Assembly: GCF_000014125.1 (NCBI RefSeq)
Contig: NC_008593.1
Coordinates: 1,364,001-1,428,000 of the forward strand
Origin: Clostridium novyi NT
Lineage (GTDB): Bacteria > Bacillota > Clostridia > Clostridiales > Clostridiaceae
DNA: 64,000 bases
Reading direction: 5' to 3'
Part shown: positions 1 to 7,778 of the stretch, in pieces
Layout of the letters: every line of letters starts with the position of its first letter
Position numbering within the stretch: the first letter of the stretch is position 1
Notes under the pieces: model-generated
Seen by the model: only the letters and a program-made list of their open reading frames with translations
What the model was told of the DNA's origin: nothing
Databases searched by the model: none
Program-made: the position numbers and the translations under genes

Positions 1-575
1 ATAGTCTTACTAAACTCTATATTTAGTTCTTCACATTTTTTTTGAAACACCTCGTTAACTAACCTATCTATTTCATAATCATGATATTTTATTAATTTAA
101 CTTTATAATTTTTTTCTTTATCCTTCTTTACAACTTCTGGTTCTAGTTTTTCTATTTTATTGATACAAGAAATCGCATATGCATTTTCATCATAATTAGA
201 AATCTTTTCTCTTATTCTATTCAAATCCTCTTTAGTCGCTATTTTGATTAATAACTCATCTTCTCCACTAAGACCAATAACACTATTTTGAGAATTAACT
301 TTAAATAAACCACTTACTTCACTTCTATGACTCTTAGCCTTTGCAAAGTCATTTATCTTTGTTTTTACAACAGTAGGTATAAAATCTTCCTCCGAAGGTC
401 TCTTATCTAAAACATCTTTAATTAAATTTAAACTATATTCAAGTTGTTTACTTTTTAGTCTTAGATCCTCACCTTCTAAAACCCAACTTGGAAGCTTTCC
501 GTTTCCACCACCTTCTGTTCTACTATTATCAATTTCTCTTTTTGCAAAGAATTTTATTGGTATATTATCCCCCAT
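1..575 (-). CDS. N-terminal part of a probable subtilisin-like (S8) protease paired with the AAA+ ATPase; C-terminus cut by the window edge
   Basis: An open frame starts with ATG at 575, has an aggagg-type ribosome site at 582-588, and runs without a stop to the window edge (191 codons). The upstream ATPase gene stops 12 nt before this start, so the two form one operon. The N-terminus has the pattern KFFAKREID..RTEGGGNGKLPSWVLEGE, followed by a charged 60-190 region. From memory this resembles the N-terminal extension of large S8 family peptidases encoded next to AAA+ ATPases, but the catalytic Asp-His-Ser domain would lie outside the window. The function is therefore inferred from family resemblance and pairing only. 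Confidence 0.55.
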   Translation of the reverse strand, partial: MGDNIPIKFFAKREIDNSRTEGGGNGKLPSWVLEGEDLRLKSKQLEYSLNLIKDVLDKRPSEEDFIPTVVKTKINDFAKAKSHRSEVSGLFKVNSQNSVIGLSGEDELLIKIATKEDLNRIREKISNYDENAYAISCINKIEKLEPEVVKKDKEKNYKVKLIKYHDYEIDRLVNEVFQKKCEELNIEFSKT

Positions 576-587
576 AATTATTCCTCC

Positions 588-1676
588 TTATTTACTTAAT
601 ATCTCTCTAACTTTTCTTATAGAAAAATCAAAATATTCTACAATTTCTTTTTGTGTTACACCATATGAATTTAAATATTTAATTAAATTTTCTTCATTTG
701 TAACATTATGATTTTTAAATAAATAGGTTTCATATATAACTTGAATAAATTCTAAACTAGTATTTTTTCTAATTATTGATTTTTTAATTGATGTATATAT
801 AATGTTTTTTATATCCGCTGGACTTAGTTCGGTTACTGCATCTATTACATTATCCATCTTCTTATCATTTTCAATAAAATCAACCGGATAATTTTTACAA
901 TAACCAATAACTAATTTCTCAATTTGCTTTTTTGATGGCTTACCTAACTCTACAATTTTATAAAATCTTCTCCAAATAGCCGAATCTAGCAATTCATGAT
1001 GATTTGTAGCAGCTATCAAAATACTTTCTTCATTAAATTCATCAATATTTTGAAGCAAACTATTTACTACCCTTTTTAATTCTCCTAACTCATTTTTATC
1101 ATCTCTTACTTTTGCAATTACATCAAATTCATCTAAAAATAATATACATGGTCTTTTAGATGCGTAATCAAATATTTTTCTTATATTTTTAGCTGTGTTC
1201 CCTAAAAGTGAAGATAATAATGAATCAAACCGTGCTGTTACTAATGGTAACTGTGTTTTATTGCTTATATGCTTTGCTAATGAAGTTTTACCGCACCCAG
1301 GTGGTCCATAAAGTAATAAAGTATTACTTACATCAATGCCCTTACTTTTTAGTACATCTCTATATTCAAAAGTTTCAATAAAATCTCTGACCTCTTCTTC
1401 TATAAACCTATCAAATATAAGATTTTCACCTATAGAAGTTGGCATCTTTATATCAACTATATCCATCCTACTTTCTTGATCTACAGGTTTAGTAGCAAAT
1501 GAGTCAAGTGATATCATTCTTGTATTATTATGTTCTATAATATTTAATATCCTTTTAGATAAATTCTCTTGGCCCTCTTTTTTTAAATTCTCAACTAATA
1601 CTTTTGAATAGTTTAAAACTTTCTCCTTATCCCCCTTAAGTCCACCCTCAATTATCTTAATTAATTCCGTATACAT
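588..1676 (-). CDS. AAA+ ATPase (classic FtsH/spastin-like clade), first gene of a putative defence operon
   Basis: The 362-residue protein has a helical N-terminal region (1-110) and one AAA+ module: Walker A GPPGCGKT at 124-131, a pore-loop-like segment near 150-159, Walker B ILFLDEFD at 178-185, sensor 1 ATNH near 223 and arginine-finger WRR at 235-237. The C-terminal tail resembles a helix-turn-helix. The order is that of ATPases that unfold or remodel a substrate. It has its own promoter and is followed after 12 nt by a probable protease gene, suggesting an ATPase-protease pair. It lies outside the lysis cassette at the phage end, a usual place for lysogenic cargo. The ATPase fold is certain; the role is inferred. 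Confidence 0.85.
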   Translation of the reverse strand: MYTELIKIIEGGLKGDKEKVLNYSKVLVENLKKEGQENLSKRILNIIEHNNTRMISLDSFATKPVDQESRMDIVDIKMPTSIGENLIFDRFIEEEVRDFIETFEYRDVLKSKGIDVSNTLLLYGPPGCGKTSLAKHISNKTQLPLVTARFDSLLSSLLGNTAKNIRKIFDYASKRPCILFLDEFDVIAKVRDDKNELGELKRVVNSLLQNIDEFNEESILIAATNHHELLDSAIWRRFYKIVELGKPSKKQIEKLVIGYCKNYPVDFIENDKKMDNVIDAVTELSPADIKNIIYTSIKKSIIRKNTSLEFIQVIYETYLFKNHNVTNEENLIKYLNSYGVTQKEIVEYFDFSIRKVREILSK

Positions 1677-1698
1677 AGTTCATCTCTCCTTGTAATAT

Positions 1699-1727
1699 AT
1701 ATTACTCCTTTATGTTTTTTTAGTCAA
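1699..1727 (-). promoter_or_regulatory. Promoter of the AAA/protease operon
   Basis: On the minus strand, TTGACT (1727-1722) and TAATAT (1704-1699) are separated by exactly 17 bp. The ATPase start codon lies 22 bp further on, with an AAGGAGAG-like ribosome site between. This is close to the sigma-A consensus, so the operon can be transcribed independently of the late phage operon. Confidence 0.6.
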
Positions 1728-1729
1728 TG

Positions 1730-1800
1730 TTTTGTTATTTAATTTATTGTTTTTGTTATTTTAGTATTCATTTTTGTTATTTTAATACTATAACAAATAC
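1730..1800 (-). repeat. Three 21-bp-phased direct repeats plus an inverted copy upstream of the AAA promoter
   Basis: Copies of TTTTGTTATTTTA (plus-strand view) begin near 1730, 1750 and 1771, at about 21-bp steps (two helical turns). An inverted ATAACAAA follows at about 1790-1798. They lie directly upstream of the -35 box, as expected for an array bound by a regulator on one helix face. The region is AT-rich, so some similarity may be compositional, but the phasing is visible. Confidence 0.5.
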
Positions 1801-1882
1801 TAATCTACGGTCAATTATAATTTAATCAAAATAATCGAATGTGATAAATTAATATAATATGTAAATACACCAACCCCCAAAT

Positions 1883-1911
1883 AAGGGACACTATATAAAA
1901 TAGCATCCCTT
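1883..1911 (-). terminator. Terminator-like hairpin after the endolysin gene
   Basis: An inverted repeat AAGGGA...TCCCTT with an inner CTAT/ATAG pairing lies just past the endolysin stop codon. The T-tract is weak. It would separate late transcription from the downstream AAA/protease cassette. Confidence 0.5.
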
Positions 1912-1916
1912 TAAAA

Positions 1917-3212
1917 TTACTTCTTAAATAAAGCCCTCCATGTATCTTTACCAACAATACCATCTGCACTTAAACTATTATCCTTTTGTAGTTTTACTAC
2001 TGCATCATAGGTTCCACTTCCAAAGCTACCATCTGCCCCCCATTTTCCTACACTATAACCTTTATCTATTAATCTTTCTTGAATAATCTTAGTTATGTTT
2101 CCTTTTGCCCCTTGCGTAACTATGCAACATTTATTCAATGTTGTATCTCCAAACCAACCATCTTCTTTTATTCTAGCGTGAAATTGAGTATTTAATTCAT
2201 GCTGTAATCTTTCAACAATCTTTCCATTTATACATAATTTCCATAGAGGTACATTAGAAATACTAGGTAAAGTTACTCCTTTATTATCTGTTAGTCTTGA
2301 TTTAAACACCCACCACTTAGCCCAGTTATTTGTTGACATATTAGCTGGACAGTTCTTTCTTGAAGCATCATAATGCCTGACTACATTGTCATTATCAATG
2401 TTGTATTTAGCTTGTAGTTTTTTAACTAACCATAGAGCATTATTTATAGTAGCATCTGCTATATATCCACCACTATTGCACATTTCAATTCCTATAGAAT
2501 TATGATTAGTTATTCCATAATTACCATGTCCATCTCCACAGTGCCATGCCGCATTAGAATCTTCCACAACTTGTACAATATTATTTTCATCTACAAAGTA
2601 ATGTGCAGATGCATTTCTATTTCCTCCTCCAAAATAATTAGCGTTTGCTAAAGCTGTATCTTTATAATTTCCAGTATCGTGCATTACAATAAATTTTATA
2701 TTATTTCCACTAGAATGATTATAGTTTGATATTTTTCTTGTAATCTCCATGTTATTATCCACCTCATTTAAATTGTATTTTTTAATAATATTTTCAACCT
2801 TTTCTATATAGTCTGGAGCAGAGCAGTAACCTCCAACTACTATTGCTTTTATTTGTTCTAGATAATTTGTAGCTTTAAAAACACCAGATTCTGTATACCA
2901 TTTAGCTTTTAAAAATTTAGCATGGTCCAGTATACTTTCTCTCCAACTTTTATAAATCCTAAAAGGCTGCTTAACTGTTATAATTCCATCATTTGTGTAT
3001 TCTTTAGTGTCTAAATTAACAGTTTCCCCTGTCCAATCTCTTAAAGCTTTAATACCAAATAAATTGTTGTATTGTTGTGCAAGAGTACTTGTACCCCAAC
3101 CAGATTCCAGGATAGCCTGACTTATTGTTACACTAGCAAAAATTCCGTATTTCTTTTGCGTTTCTATTGCTGCATCCTTAATTTTTTGAATAAATTCTGT
3201 TTGCTTATCCAT
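1917..3212 (-). CDS. Bifunctional phage endolysin: glucosaminidase + N-acetylmuramoyl-L-alanine amidase + peptidoglycan-binding domain
   Basis: The 431-residue endolysin degrades the host cell wall at the end of the lytic cycle. Residues 1-150 resemble GH73/FlgJ-type glucosaminidases (TISQAILESGWGTS, with the probable catalytic Glu). Residues 155-310 are an amidase_2 domain with the zinc ligands His in VMHDTG and His/Cys in RHYDASRKNCP. Residues 355-431 form a peptidoglycan-binding domain with the typical QxxLxxxG / G..G..T..AV..FQ-like pattern. There is no signal peptide, so export depends on the holin encoded just upstream. Two catalytic domains in one enzyme are known among endolysins but are not the simplest type. 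Confidence 0.93.
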   Translation of the reverse strand: MDKQTEFIQKIKDAAIETQKKYGIFASVTISQAILESGWGTSTLAQQYNNLFGIKALRDWTGETVNLDTKEYTNDGIITVKQPFRIYKSWRESILDHAKFLKAKWYTESGVFKATNYLEQIKAIVVGGYCSAPDYIEKVENIIKKYNLNEVDNNMEITRKISNYNHSSGNNIKFIVMHDTGNYKDTALANANYFGGGNRNASAHYFVDENNIVQVVEDSNAAWHCGDGHGNYGITNHNSIGIEMCNSGGYIADATINNALWLVKKLQAKYNIDNDNVVRHYDASRKNCPANMSTNNWAKWWVFKSRLTDNKGVTLPSISNVPLWKLCINGKIVERLQHELNTQFHARIKEDGWFGDTTLNKCCIVTQGAKGNITKIIQERLIDKGYSVGKWGADGSFGSGTYDAVVKLQKDNSLSADGIVGKDTWRALFKK

Positions 3213-3239
3213 ATAGCAATCTCCTTTTTTATAAAATAA

Positions 3240-3264
3240 AAGAGCAACAATTACTGCTGCTCTA
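3240..3264 (-). terminator. Hairpin between holin and endolysin genes
   Basis: On the minus strand AGAGCAGCAG...TTGCTCT followed by TTTTATTTT overlaps the last holin codons and the stop. It looks like a partial terminator that could lower endolysin expression relative to holin. Confidence 0.5.
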
Positions 3265-3511
3265 TCTTATTTGCAATGCTATCTACTTTGACTTCTATGT
3301 TTTTAATATCTCCTTGCATATGTTCCACAAGCATACGGTTTGTAGTTACAACTTCTGTATTTGATTGATTTAACTTTTCTAAGTTTGTATAAAGTCTTTC
3401 TTTATCTTCTTTAGCATCTTGTCGTTGTTGCTCTGTAAGTTGCTTAAGATAAAGTCCTAATCCAATAACACACGCTACTGGAAACCCAAAACTTTGTATT
3501 AATTCTGCCAT
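3251..3511 (-). CDS. Holin, BhlA/UviB-like
   Basis: The 86-residue protein has one N-terminal hydrophobic segment (about residues 5-22: IQSFGFPVACVIGLGLYL) followed by a highly charged, probably coiled-coil tail. This matches the BhlA/UviB family of small holins and bacteriocin-release proteins in layout and length. It would form membrane lesions that let the endolysin reach the wall. It sits directly upstream of the endolysin, as in typical lysis cassettes. Assignment rests on layout, sequence feel and context. Confidence 0.8.
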   Translation of the reverse strand: MAELIQSFGFPVACVIGLGLYLKQLTEQQRQDAKEDKERLYTNLEKLNQSNTEVVTTNRMLVEHMQGDIKNIEVKVDSIANKIEQQ

Positions 3512-3548
3512 TTTTAATTACCTTCTTCCTGTTTTTTAATATAAAAAT

Positions 3549-3575
3549 AGCGTACAATCTTCATAACTGTACGCT
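3549..3575 (-). terminator. Terminator hairpin after the Tal gene
   Basis: A perfect 8-bp stem AGCGTACA/TGTACGCT followed by ATTTTTAT on the minus strand begins at the stop codon of the tail gene and precedes the holin gene. Confidence 0.65.
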
Positions 3576-5377
3576 TATCTCCAGTTTTCTAATTGCTCTC
3601 TAACATATTGTCTTACCCAATCTTCTGTTACAAAAGCATTCATGTCTTGATCTACTACATTGTGGGCGTCTAATATAATTCCTGTACTAGATATTAATTG
3701 TAAGTATCCCTTACCATCGCCACGTTGCTTTGTGCCGATACCATTTACAGAGTTGGTTCTTCCACCATCTATTACAACATAGTCACTTACTTTACTCATC
3801 CTAGAACCTATTTCATCCGCATCTATTGTACCAGTCTTTATACAACTTCCATCAATTCTGGTTTCTCCTCTTTCTAAATTTCTAAAAGTTACGTAGCCAT
3901 CTAAATCAATATTTAATGCCCTCATTCCTATTTTTTTATCACTCATATTTATAGCACTAACCAAAGCATTGCCATTAATTTCTCCTCCATAAACTACTAA
4001 TGCAATATTATCAGCGTTTTGTTCGATTTTAGTATTGCAATCTTTAATCTTGCCATCAACGTCTCTTATTTGTCCATTTACGGTTGCTATAATACCTTTT
4101 TCTGTCTGCTCTATTTTACTATTGCACTTATCTATTTTGTTATTTACTTCTAATGTAATAGAGTTTGCAGTTTGCTCTATCTTTGTATTGGTCTTATTTA
4201 TTTCTTCTACAGTAAGAGTAATTCTGTCATCTTGTTGCTCTATCTTACTATTAAATTGTTTCTTAGTATTTTCTAAACTTTCTTTTACTTCATCTATAGA
4301 ATTACTTAGATTACTTAAATCTGTAGATAAATTTTCTTTAAAACTGCCAAGCTCTATTTCTAAATATTTATTTAAAATAGAATCCCACTTATACTTGATT
4401 ACTTTTTGTCTTATATCTATACCCATCTTTAAGTGTTTAACAGTTACTATATCTCCCAATCCTACTTCTTCTAAGCAACTATAGTTTTTATATTCTTCTG
4501 TTTTACTAAGCTCTATAAAATCTACCTTATAATTAGTTTTAGGAATGTCTATATGTTGAATTTGATATAACTCTTGAACTTTTTCTCTAAGCATTCTTTT
4601 TACATCTGATTCTGTTATACCTTTTTCGGAATCTACTTTTATATCTCCAAAATGCATATGTCGGATTTTAGGAAACGGATATTTTTCTAAATTAGGAGAA
4701 TCTATATATTTTTCTTCTAACATAATTACTGAATCATTTTCTGTTAATCCTGTTGGCATAATCCTTGTAACGACTTCACTGTTATCTAAATCTTCTTCTA
4801 GTCCTAAAAGGTTCTTCCCATAGCTTATAGTCACATCTTTATCAGTTCCAATACTATTTAATATAGAAATATTAAATTTATCTCTTAATATCTCTCCACC
4901 CCATCTGCTTAAAAAGCTATTTTCATTATCTCCTATTAAAGCTTGTATTGGATTTTTTCTAACATAGAATGCATCTGACTTCTCATTTAGATTACTGTTT
5001 CCTTTAAAATTATGAGGGTATTGTGTACTGTTTAAAATTCCTTTTATAGCAGTATCACCTTTGACACTTCCAGTTCTATAACTTTCTATAAAATTATCTA
5101 TTAGATCATAAAAAATATGTTTTGCATATACGCATACAACTCCCATATTTTTAACTGGTCTGTATATACGAAATAATTGATAACCATTAGGAGTGTTAGC
5201 TTTCACAATATTATCCTTAATTAAATAATTAGATTTTTTATCGAATATAGGATATTCTAGTTCTAATCCGTAAAAACCATTAAGTTCTTCTTCTACTTCA
5301 CATCTTATAGCATTGTTAAATACTGCAAGTCCGTTATGGTTAAAGTCTGTTTCCTTTGCATCATATATATTTATTAT
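3575..5377 (-). CDS. Tail-tip endopeptidase / minor structural protein (Tal-like), probable ATA start
   Basis: This protein of about 600 residues sits at the tail tip downstream of Dit. The first 370 residues follow the prophage endopeptidase-tail pattern (start ..INIYDAKETDFNHNGLAV.., then beta-rich segments). Residues 370-490 are coiled-coil repeats in which KIEQ recurs about every 25 residues, and the C-terminus is a compact domain. Start choice: the frame opens with GTG codons at 5389 and 5386, but these lie inside an excellent ribosome site AGGTGGTGAT (5391-5382). Properly spaced in-frame codons are ATA at 5377 or 5374, and homologue-like sequence begins there. The ATA start is inference; the GTG at 5389 is the fallback. 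Confidence 0.85.
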   Translation of the reverse strand: MINIYDAKETDFNHNGLAVFNNAIRCEVEEELNGFYGLELEYPIFDKKSNYLIKDNIVKANTPNGYQLFRIYRPVKNMGVVCVYAKHIFYDLIDNFIESYRTGSVKGDTAIKGILNSTQYPHNFKGNSNLNEKSDAFYVRKNPIQALIGDNENSFLSRWGGEILRDKFNISILNSIGTDKDVTISYGKNLLGLEEDLDNSEVVTRIMPTGLTENDSVIMLEEKYIDSPNLEKYPFPKIRHMHFGDIKVDSEKGITESDVKRMLREKVQELYQIQHIDIPKTNYKVDFIELSKTEEYKNYSCLEEVGLGDIVTVKHLKMGIDIRQKVIKYKWDSILNKYLEIELGSFKENLSTDLSNLSNSIDEVKESLENTKKQFNSKIEQQDDRITLTVEEINKTNTKIEQTANSITLEVNNKIDKCNSKIEQTEKGIIATVNGQIRDVDGKIKDCNTKIEQNADNIALVVYGGEINGNALVSAINMSDKKIGMRALNIDLDGYVTFRNLERGETRIDGSCIKTGTIDADEIGSRMSKVSDYVVIDGGRTNSVNGIGTKQRGDGKGYLQLISSTGIILDAHNVVDQDMNAFVTEDWVRQYVREQLENWR

Positions 5378-5409
5378 TTTTATCACCACCTAAAAAAGAC
5401 AATAAAAAA

Positions 5410-5433
5410 AGACTTATAAAAGTCATGATCTAT
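5410..5433 (-). terminator. Short hairpin with T-run between xkdX-like and Tal genes
   Basis: Minus strand GACTTTTATAAGTC is followed by TTTTTTT. The stem is short and AT-rich, and flanking GGCAATA/TATTGTC sequences may extend it. It lies between two tail genes and is probably leaky. Confidence 0.45.
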
Positions 5434-5469
5434 TGCCTTTGAATATTTAATTTTACCTTACATATTTTT

Positions 5470-5604
5470 CTAGTATGCATCAACTTTACTTTTAATTATT
5501 TCTTCCTTTTCTTGTTTTGTAATCCACTTAGCTGTTACGAAAATGTCTAAGTCTTTTTCTACATATAATCCCATTAAAAAATATTCTTTTATAAATTTAA
5601 TCAT
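5470..5604 (-). CDS. xkdX: XkdX-like small tail protein
   Basis: A 44-codon ORF with a good AGGAGG ribosome site, overlapping the end of the upstream gene by 8 nt. The product has the XkdX pattern: a start like MIKFIKEYFLMGLY, then a D-L-D-I-F-V motif and a T-A-K-W-I-T-K-Q-E segment, comparable to 'V..GWLT.EEY' in family members. XkdX proteins are short conserved ORFs encoded among phage tail-tip genes in Firmicutes; their exact job is not known to me. Confidence 0.75.
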   Translation of the reverse strand: MIKFIKEYFLMGLYVEKDLDIFVTAKWITKQEKEEIIKSKVDAY

Positions 5605-5932
5605 TAATATTCCCTCCTAATTGTGCAAGCTTAATTAATAAATTTGCATTTAATTCTTGTTGCTTTTTAAGATGTATTTGTAAGTTTGCACTATCTTTTA
5701 ACAATTTTGAGTTTATTTCTAACTGTTGTTCTTCTTCTGTTAGTTTATCATTAGTAAAATCCCCACCTTCAACTTCAAATATATCCATATTTGATATACC
5801 TTGTATTTTCACATTGATTTTATTATCTTTATAACACTCTATTTTATTTTTATATTTAACTATTTTATCAAATTGAAAATCTTTCTTTGTTAATGTATCT
5901 TTGAGCCTTTTTTTTTCTATTAATAAGTACAT
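5597..5932 (-). CDS. Tail-region protein of unknown function (111 aa)
   Basis: The longest frame opens at 6016, inside the upstream gene. The start chosen is ATG at 5932, which has the ribosome site GAGGTGAT and leaves a short gap after the upstream stop. The 111-residue product has a basic N-terminal half and a helical C-terminal half (KLTEEEQQLEINSKLLKD.., then K-K-Q-Q-E-L-N-A-N-L-L-I-K-L-A-Q-L) that is probably coiled coil. It lies between the BppU-like gene and xkdX, where small tail-tip or fibre accessory proteins are often encoded. No domain is recognised. Confidence 0.8.
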   Translation of the reverse strand: MYLLIEKKRLKDTLTKKDFQFDKIVKYKNKIECYKDNKINVKIQGISNMDIFEVEGGDFTNDKLTEEEQQLEINSKLLKDSANLQIHLKKQQELNANLLIKLAQLGGNIND

Positions 5933-5942
5933 TCTATCACCT

Positions 5943-7778
5943 CTAAAAACCATATGATTTAGCATTATATACATCTGTAACTTTTGAAGCACAATTTTCA
6001 AATTTTGTACCATCACTTATAACAAGTCCTCCAACATTTTTAATCGGATTAGTGTAATTATATATTTTACAACCAAAAATAATACATAAACTTGCAAACG
6101 AGTTAATCGCAGTTATATTTTGTTTTTGTTCTGGATTAAACAAACACTCAGTTATATTGCAATGTGAAACTTCAATGTCGCTAAGATCTTTCATTATAAC
6201 TTGTTGAATTATAAGATTACAATGCCTTATTCTAAAACCTTCAATCACTCCATTAATTATATTTCCAGTACAATTACGCATAGTTAATGTGCCATTGATT
6301 TCATGGTTATTTAAGTTTAAGCATCCATGAAAATTATTTATAAATTGAGCATCATTTAAATTTGATTGTAATTTTATTACAATAGGTGTTAAATTAGTTA
6401 ATAAATTGCGTCTATTTGATTCAACTACTGCACTTGTTAAAGAAGCAAATGGATTATCAAAAGAACCATCTCCGGTTTTGTCATTCCCTTTAAGGGCATT
6501 TACATAAATTACGTTGTCTTCTAATGGAACTACTTTTGTTTTAGAAATAAGCTCTTCTAAATTAGTACCATCTTCTCCTTTGATATCTGCTGCTTTTAAT
6601 ACAACTTCTCCAGTTTTAGAGTTAACACTTTTAACTTTTCCAATCTCCGAAAAGTCAGGTTTATTTTTTACATTACCCCAATCAATACTTTCAGCTACTT
6701 CAGCAATATCAACTTTGCCATTATTGTTTTTATCATAAACAACTGCCTTCATATCTCCTGGAGCATTATCTTTGAAAGTATTCTTTATCTTATCCCATTC
6801 TTCTACCCTTGTTTTTTCTGCTTCAACCCTATTAGTTTCATTTGTTTCTCTTTTCTGTTCAGCTGTAACTCTAGTATTTTCACTATTAGCTCTTTCTATT
6901 TCTTTTTCTACTCTAAGCTTTTCATCTTCTACTCTTTTTTCTTCTGCTTCAGTTCTTAATTTTTCATTTGTAATTCTTTTAGTTTCTTTTTCTGTTCTAG
7001 CTTTTTCGTTAGCTTGTCTTTGTTGCTCATATGTTATTCTAGCTAACTCATTTTCAGCCATAGTATTATCTGCTATTTTTCTTTGATCCTCTGATTTACT
7101 CCTGGCTTTTTCATTTTCAACTCTTATTTTTTCTTGATCTATTCTATTACTTTCATATTCTTTTCTTTTATTTTCAGCTTCTATTCTAATATGTTCATCT
7201 TCATTTCTTTTATTTTCAGCTTGAACTCTTTTTTCTTCATTACTAATTCTTTCAGTTTCCTTTTCATTTCTTAGAGCTTCAGCATCACTTCTCTTCTTTT
7301 CATCTGTAATTCTATTACTTTCAGCTTCTATTCTAGTTTTCTCATTTTTAATTCTTGCCTCTTCTTCTATATGCATTCTCTGTACTATATCAAAATCTTT
7401 CATATTAAAATAATAGTCATTGCTATATATACTTTTATCTACTTTTAAATTAAATGTAGCACTAGTTATTTTTAATAAATTACTATCGAATACACTTATA
7501 TCAGCTTGAATATTTCCTGGCTTTTCTAATACTTCTGGACTTAATTTGATACTTACTTTTCCTTCTCTAGCACTAACTATATCAGTCATGTAAAGTAGTA
7601 CCCTCTTATCTTCTCTAATAAAATTAAGTCTTACAGTACAGTTAGATAAGTCTAATGCTAAACTATTTTGTAGTAAAGTAATGTTTAATATAGAATTATT
7701 ATCAAACTGCTTTAATCCTGTAACTGTAGTTATACTTTTATTCTTAGTATCTATCTTTAAATTAAATATCTTATCTAT
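5943..7778 (-). CDS. BppU-like baseplate/receptor-binding protein with a long heptad-repeat stalk, probable ATA start
   Basis: The N-terminal 140 residues resemble the BppU/DUF2479 baseplate-upper domain. Residues about 141-332 (counted from the TTG at 7793) are an extremely charged stalk with arginine every seventh residue, predicted as a long coiled coil. A short linker (N-N-N-G-K-V-D-I-A-E-V-A) follows, then a C-terminal right-handed beta-helix-like domain with NCTGN/HCNLI/HCNIT turns that may bind the host surface. Start: TTG at 7793 lies within the ribosome site TTGGAGGTG. ATA at 7778 overlaps the upstream stop as TAATA and is well spaced, so a non-standard ATA start is preferred. The receptor role is inferred. 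Confidence 0.85.
   Translation of the reverse strand: MDKIFNLKIDTKNKSITTVTGLKQFDNNSILNITLLQNSLALDLSNCTVRLNFIREDKRVLLYMTDIVSAREGKVSIKLSPEVLEKPGNIQADISVFDSNLLKITSATFNLKVDKSIYSNDYYFNMKDFDIVQRMHIEEEARIKNEKTRIEAESNRITDEKKRSDAEALRNEKETERISNEEKRVQAENKRNEDEHIRIEAENKRKEYESNRIDQEKIRVENEKARSKSEDQRKIADNTMAENELARITYEQQRQANEKARTEKETKRITNEKLRTEAEEKRVEDEKLRVEKEIERANSENTRVTAEQKRETNETNRVEAEKTRVEEWDKIKNTFKDNAPGDMKAVVYDKNNNGKVDIAEVAESIDWGNVKNKPDFSEIGKVKSVNSKTGEVVLKAADIKGEDGTNLEELISKTKVVPLEDNVIYVNALKGNDKTGDGSFDNPFASLTSAVVESNRRNLLTNLTPIVIKLQSNLNDAQFINNFHGCLNLNNHEINGTLTMRNCTGNIINGVIEGFRIRHCNLIIQQVIMKDLSDIEVSHCNITECLFNPEQKQNITAINSFASLCIIFGCKIYNYTNPIKNVGGLVISDGTKFENCASKVTDVYNAKSYGF

Noticed and set aside
6772..7086. 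Plus-strand open frames in the BppU stalk region
   Set aside because: They are shadows of the 21-bp periodic coding for heptads on the minus strand; no ribosome sites or gene context.
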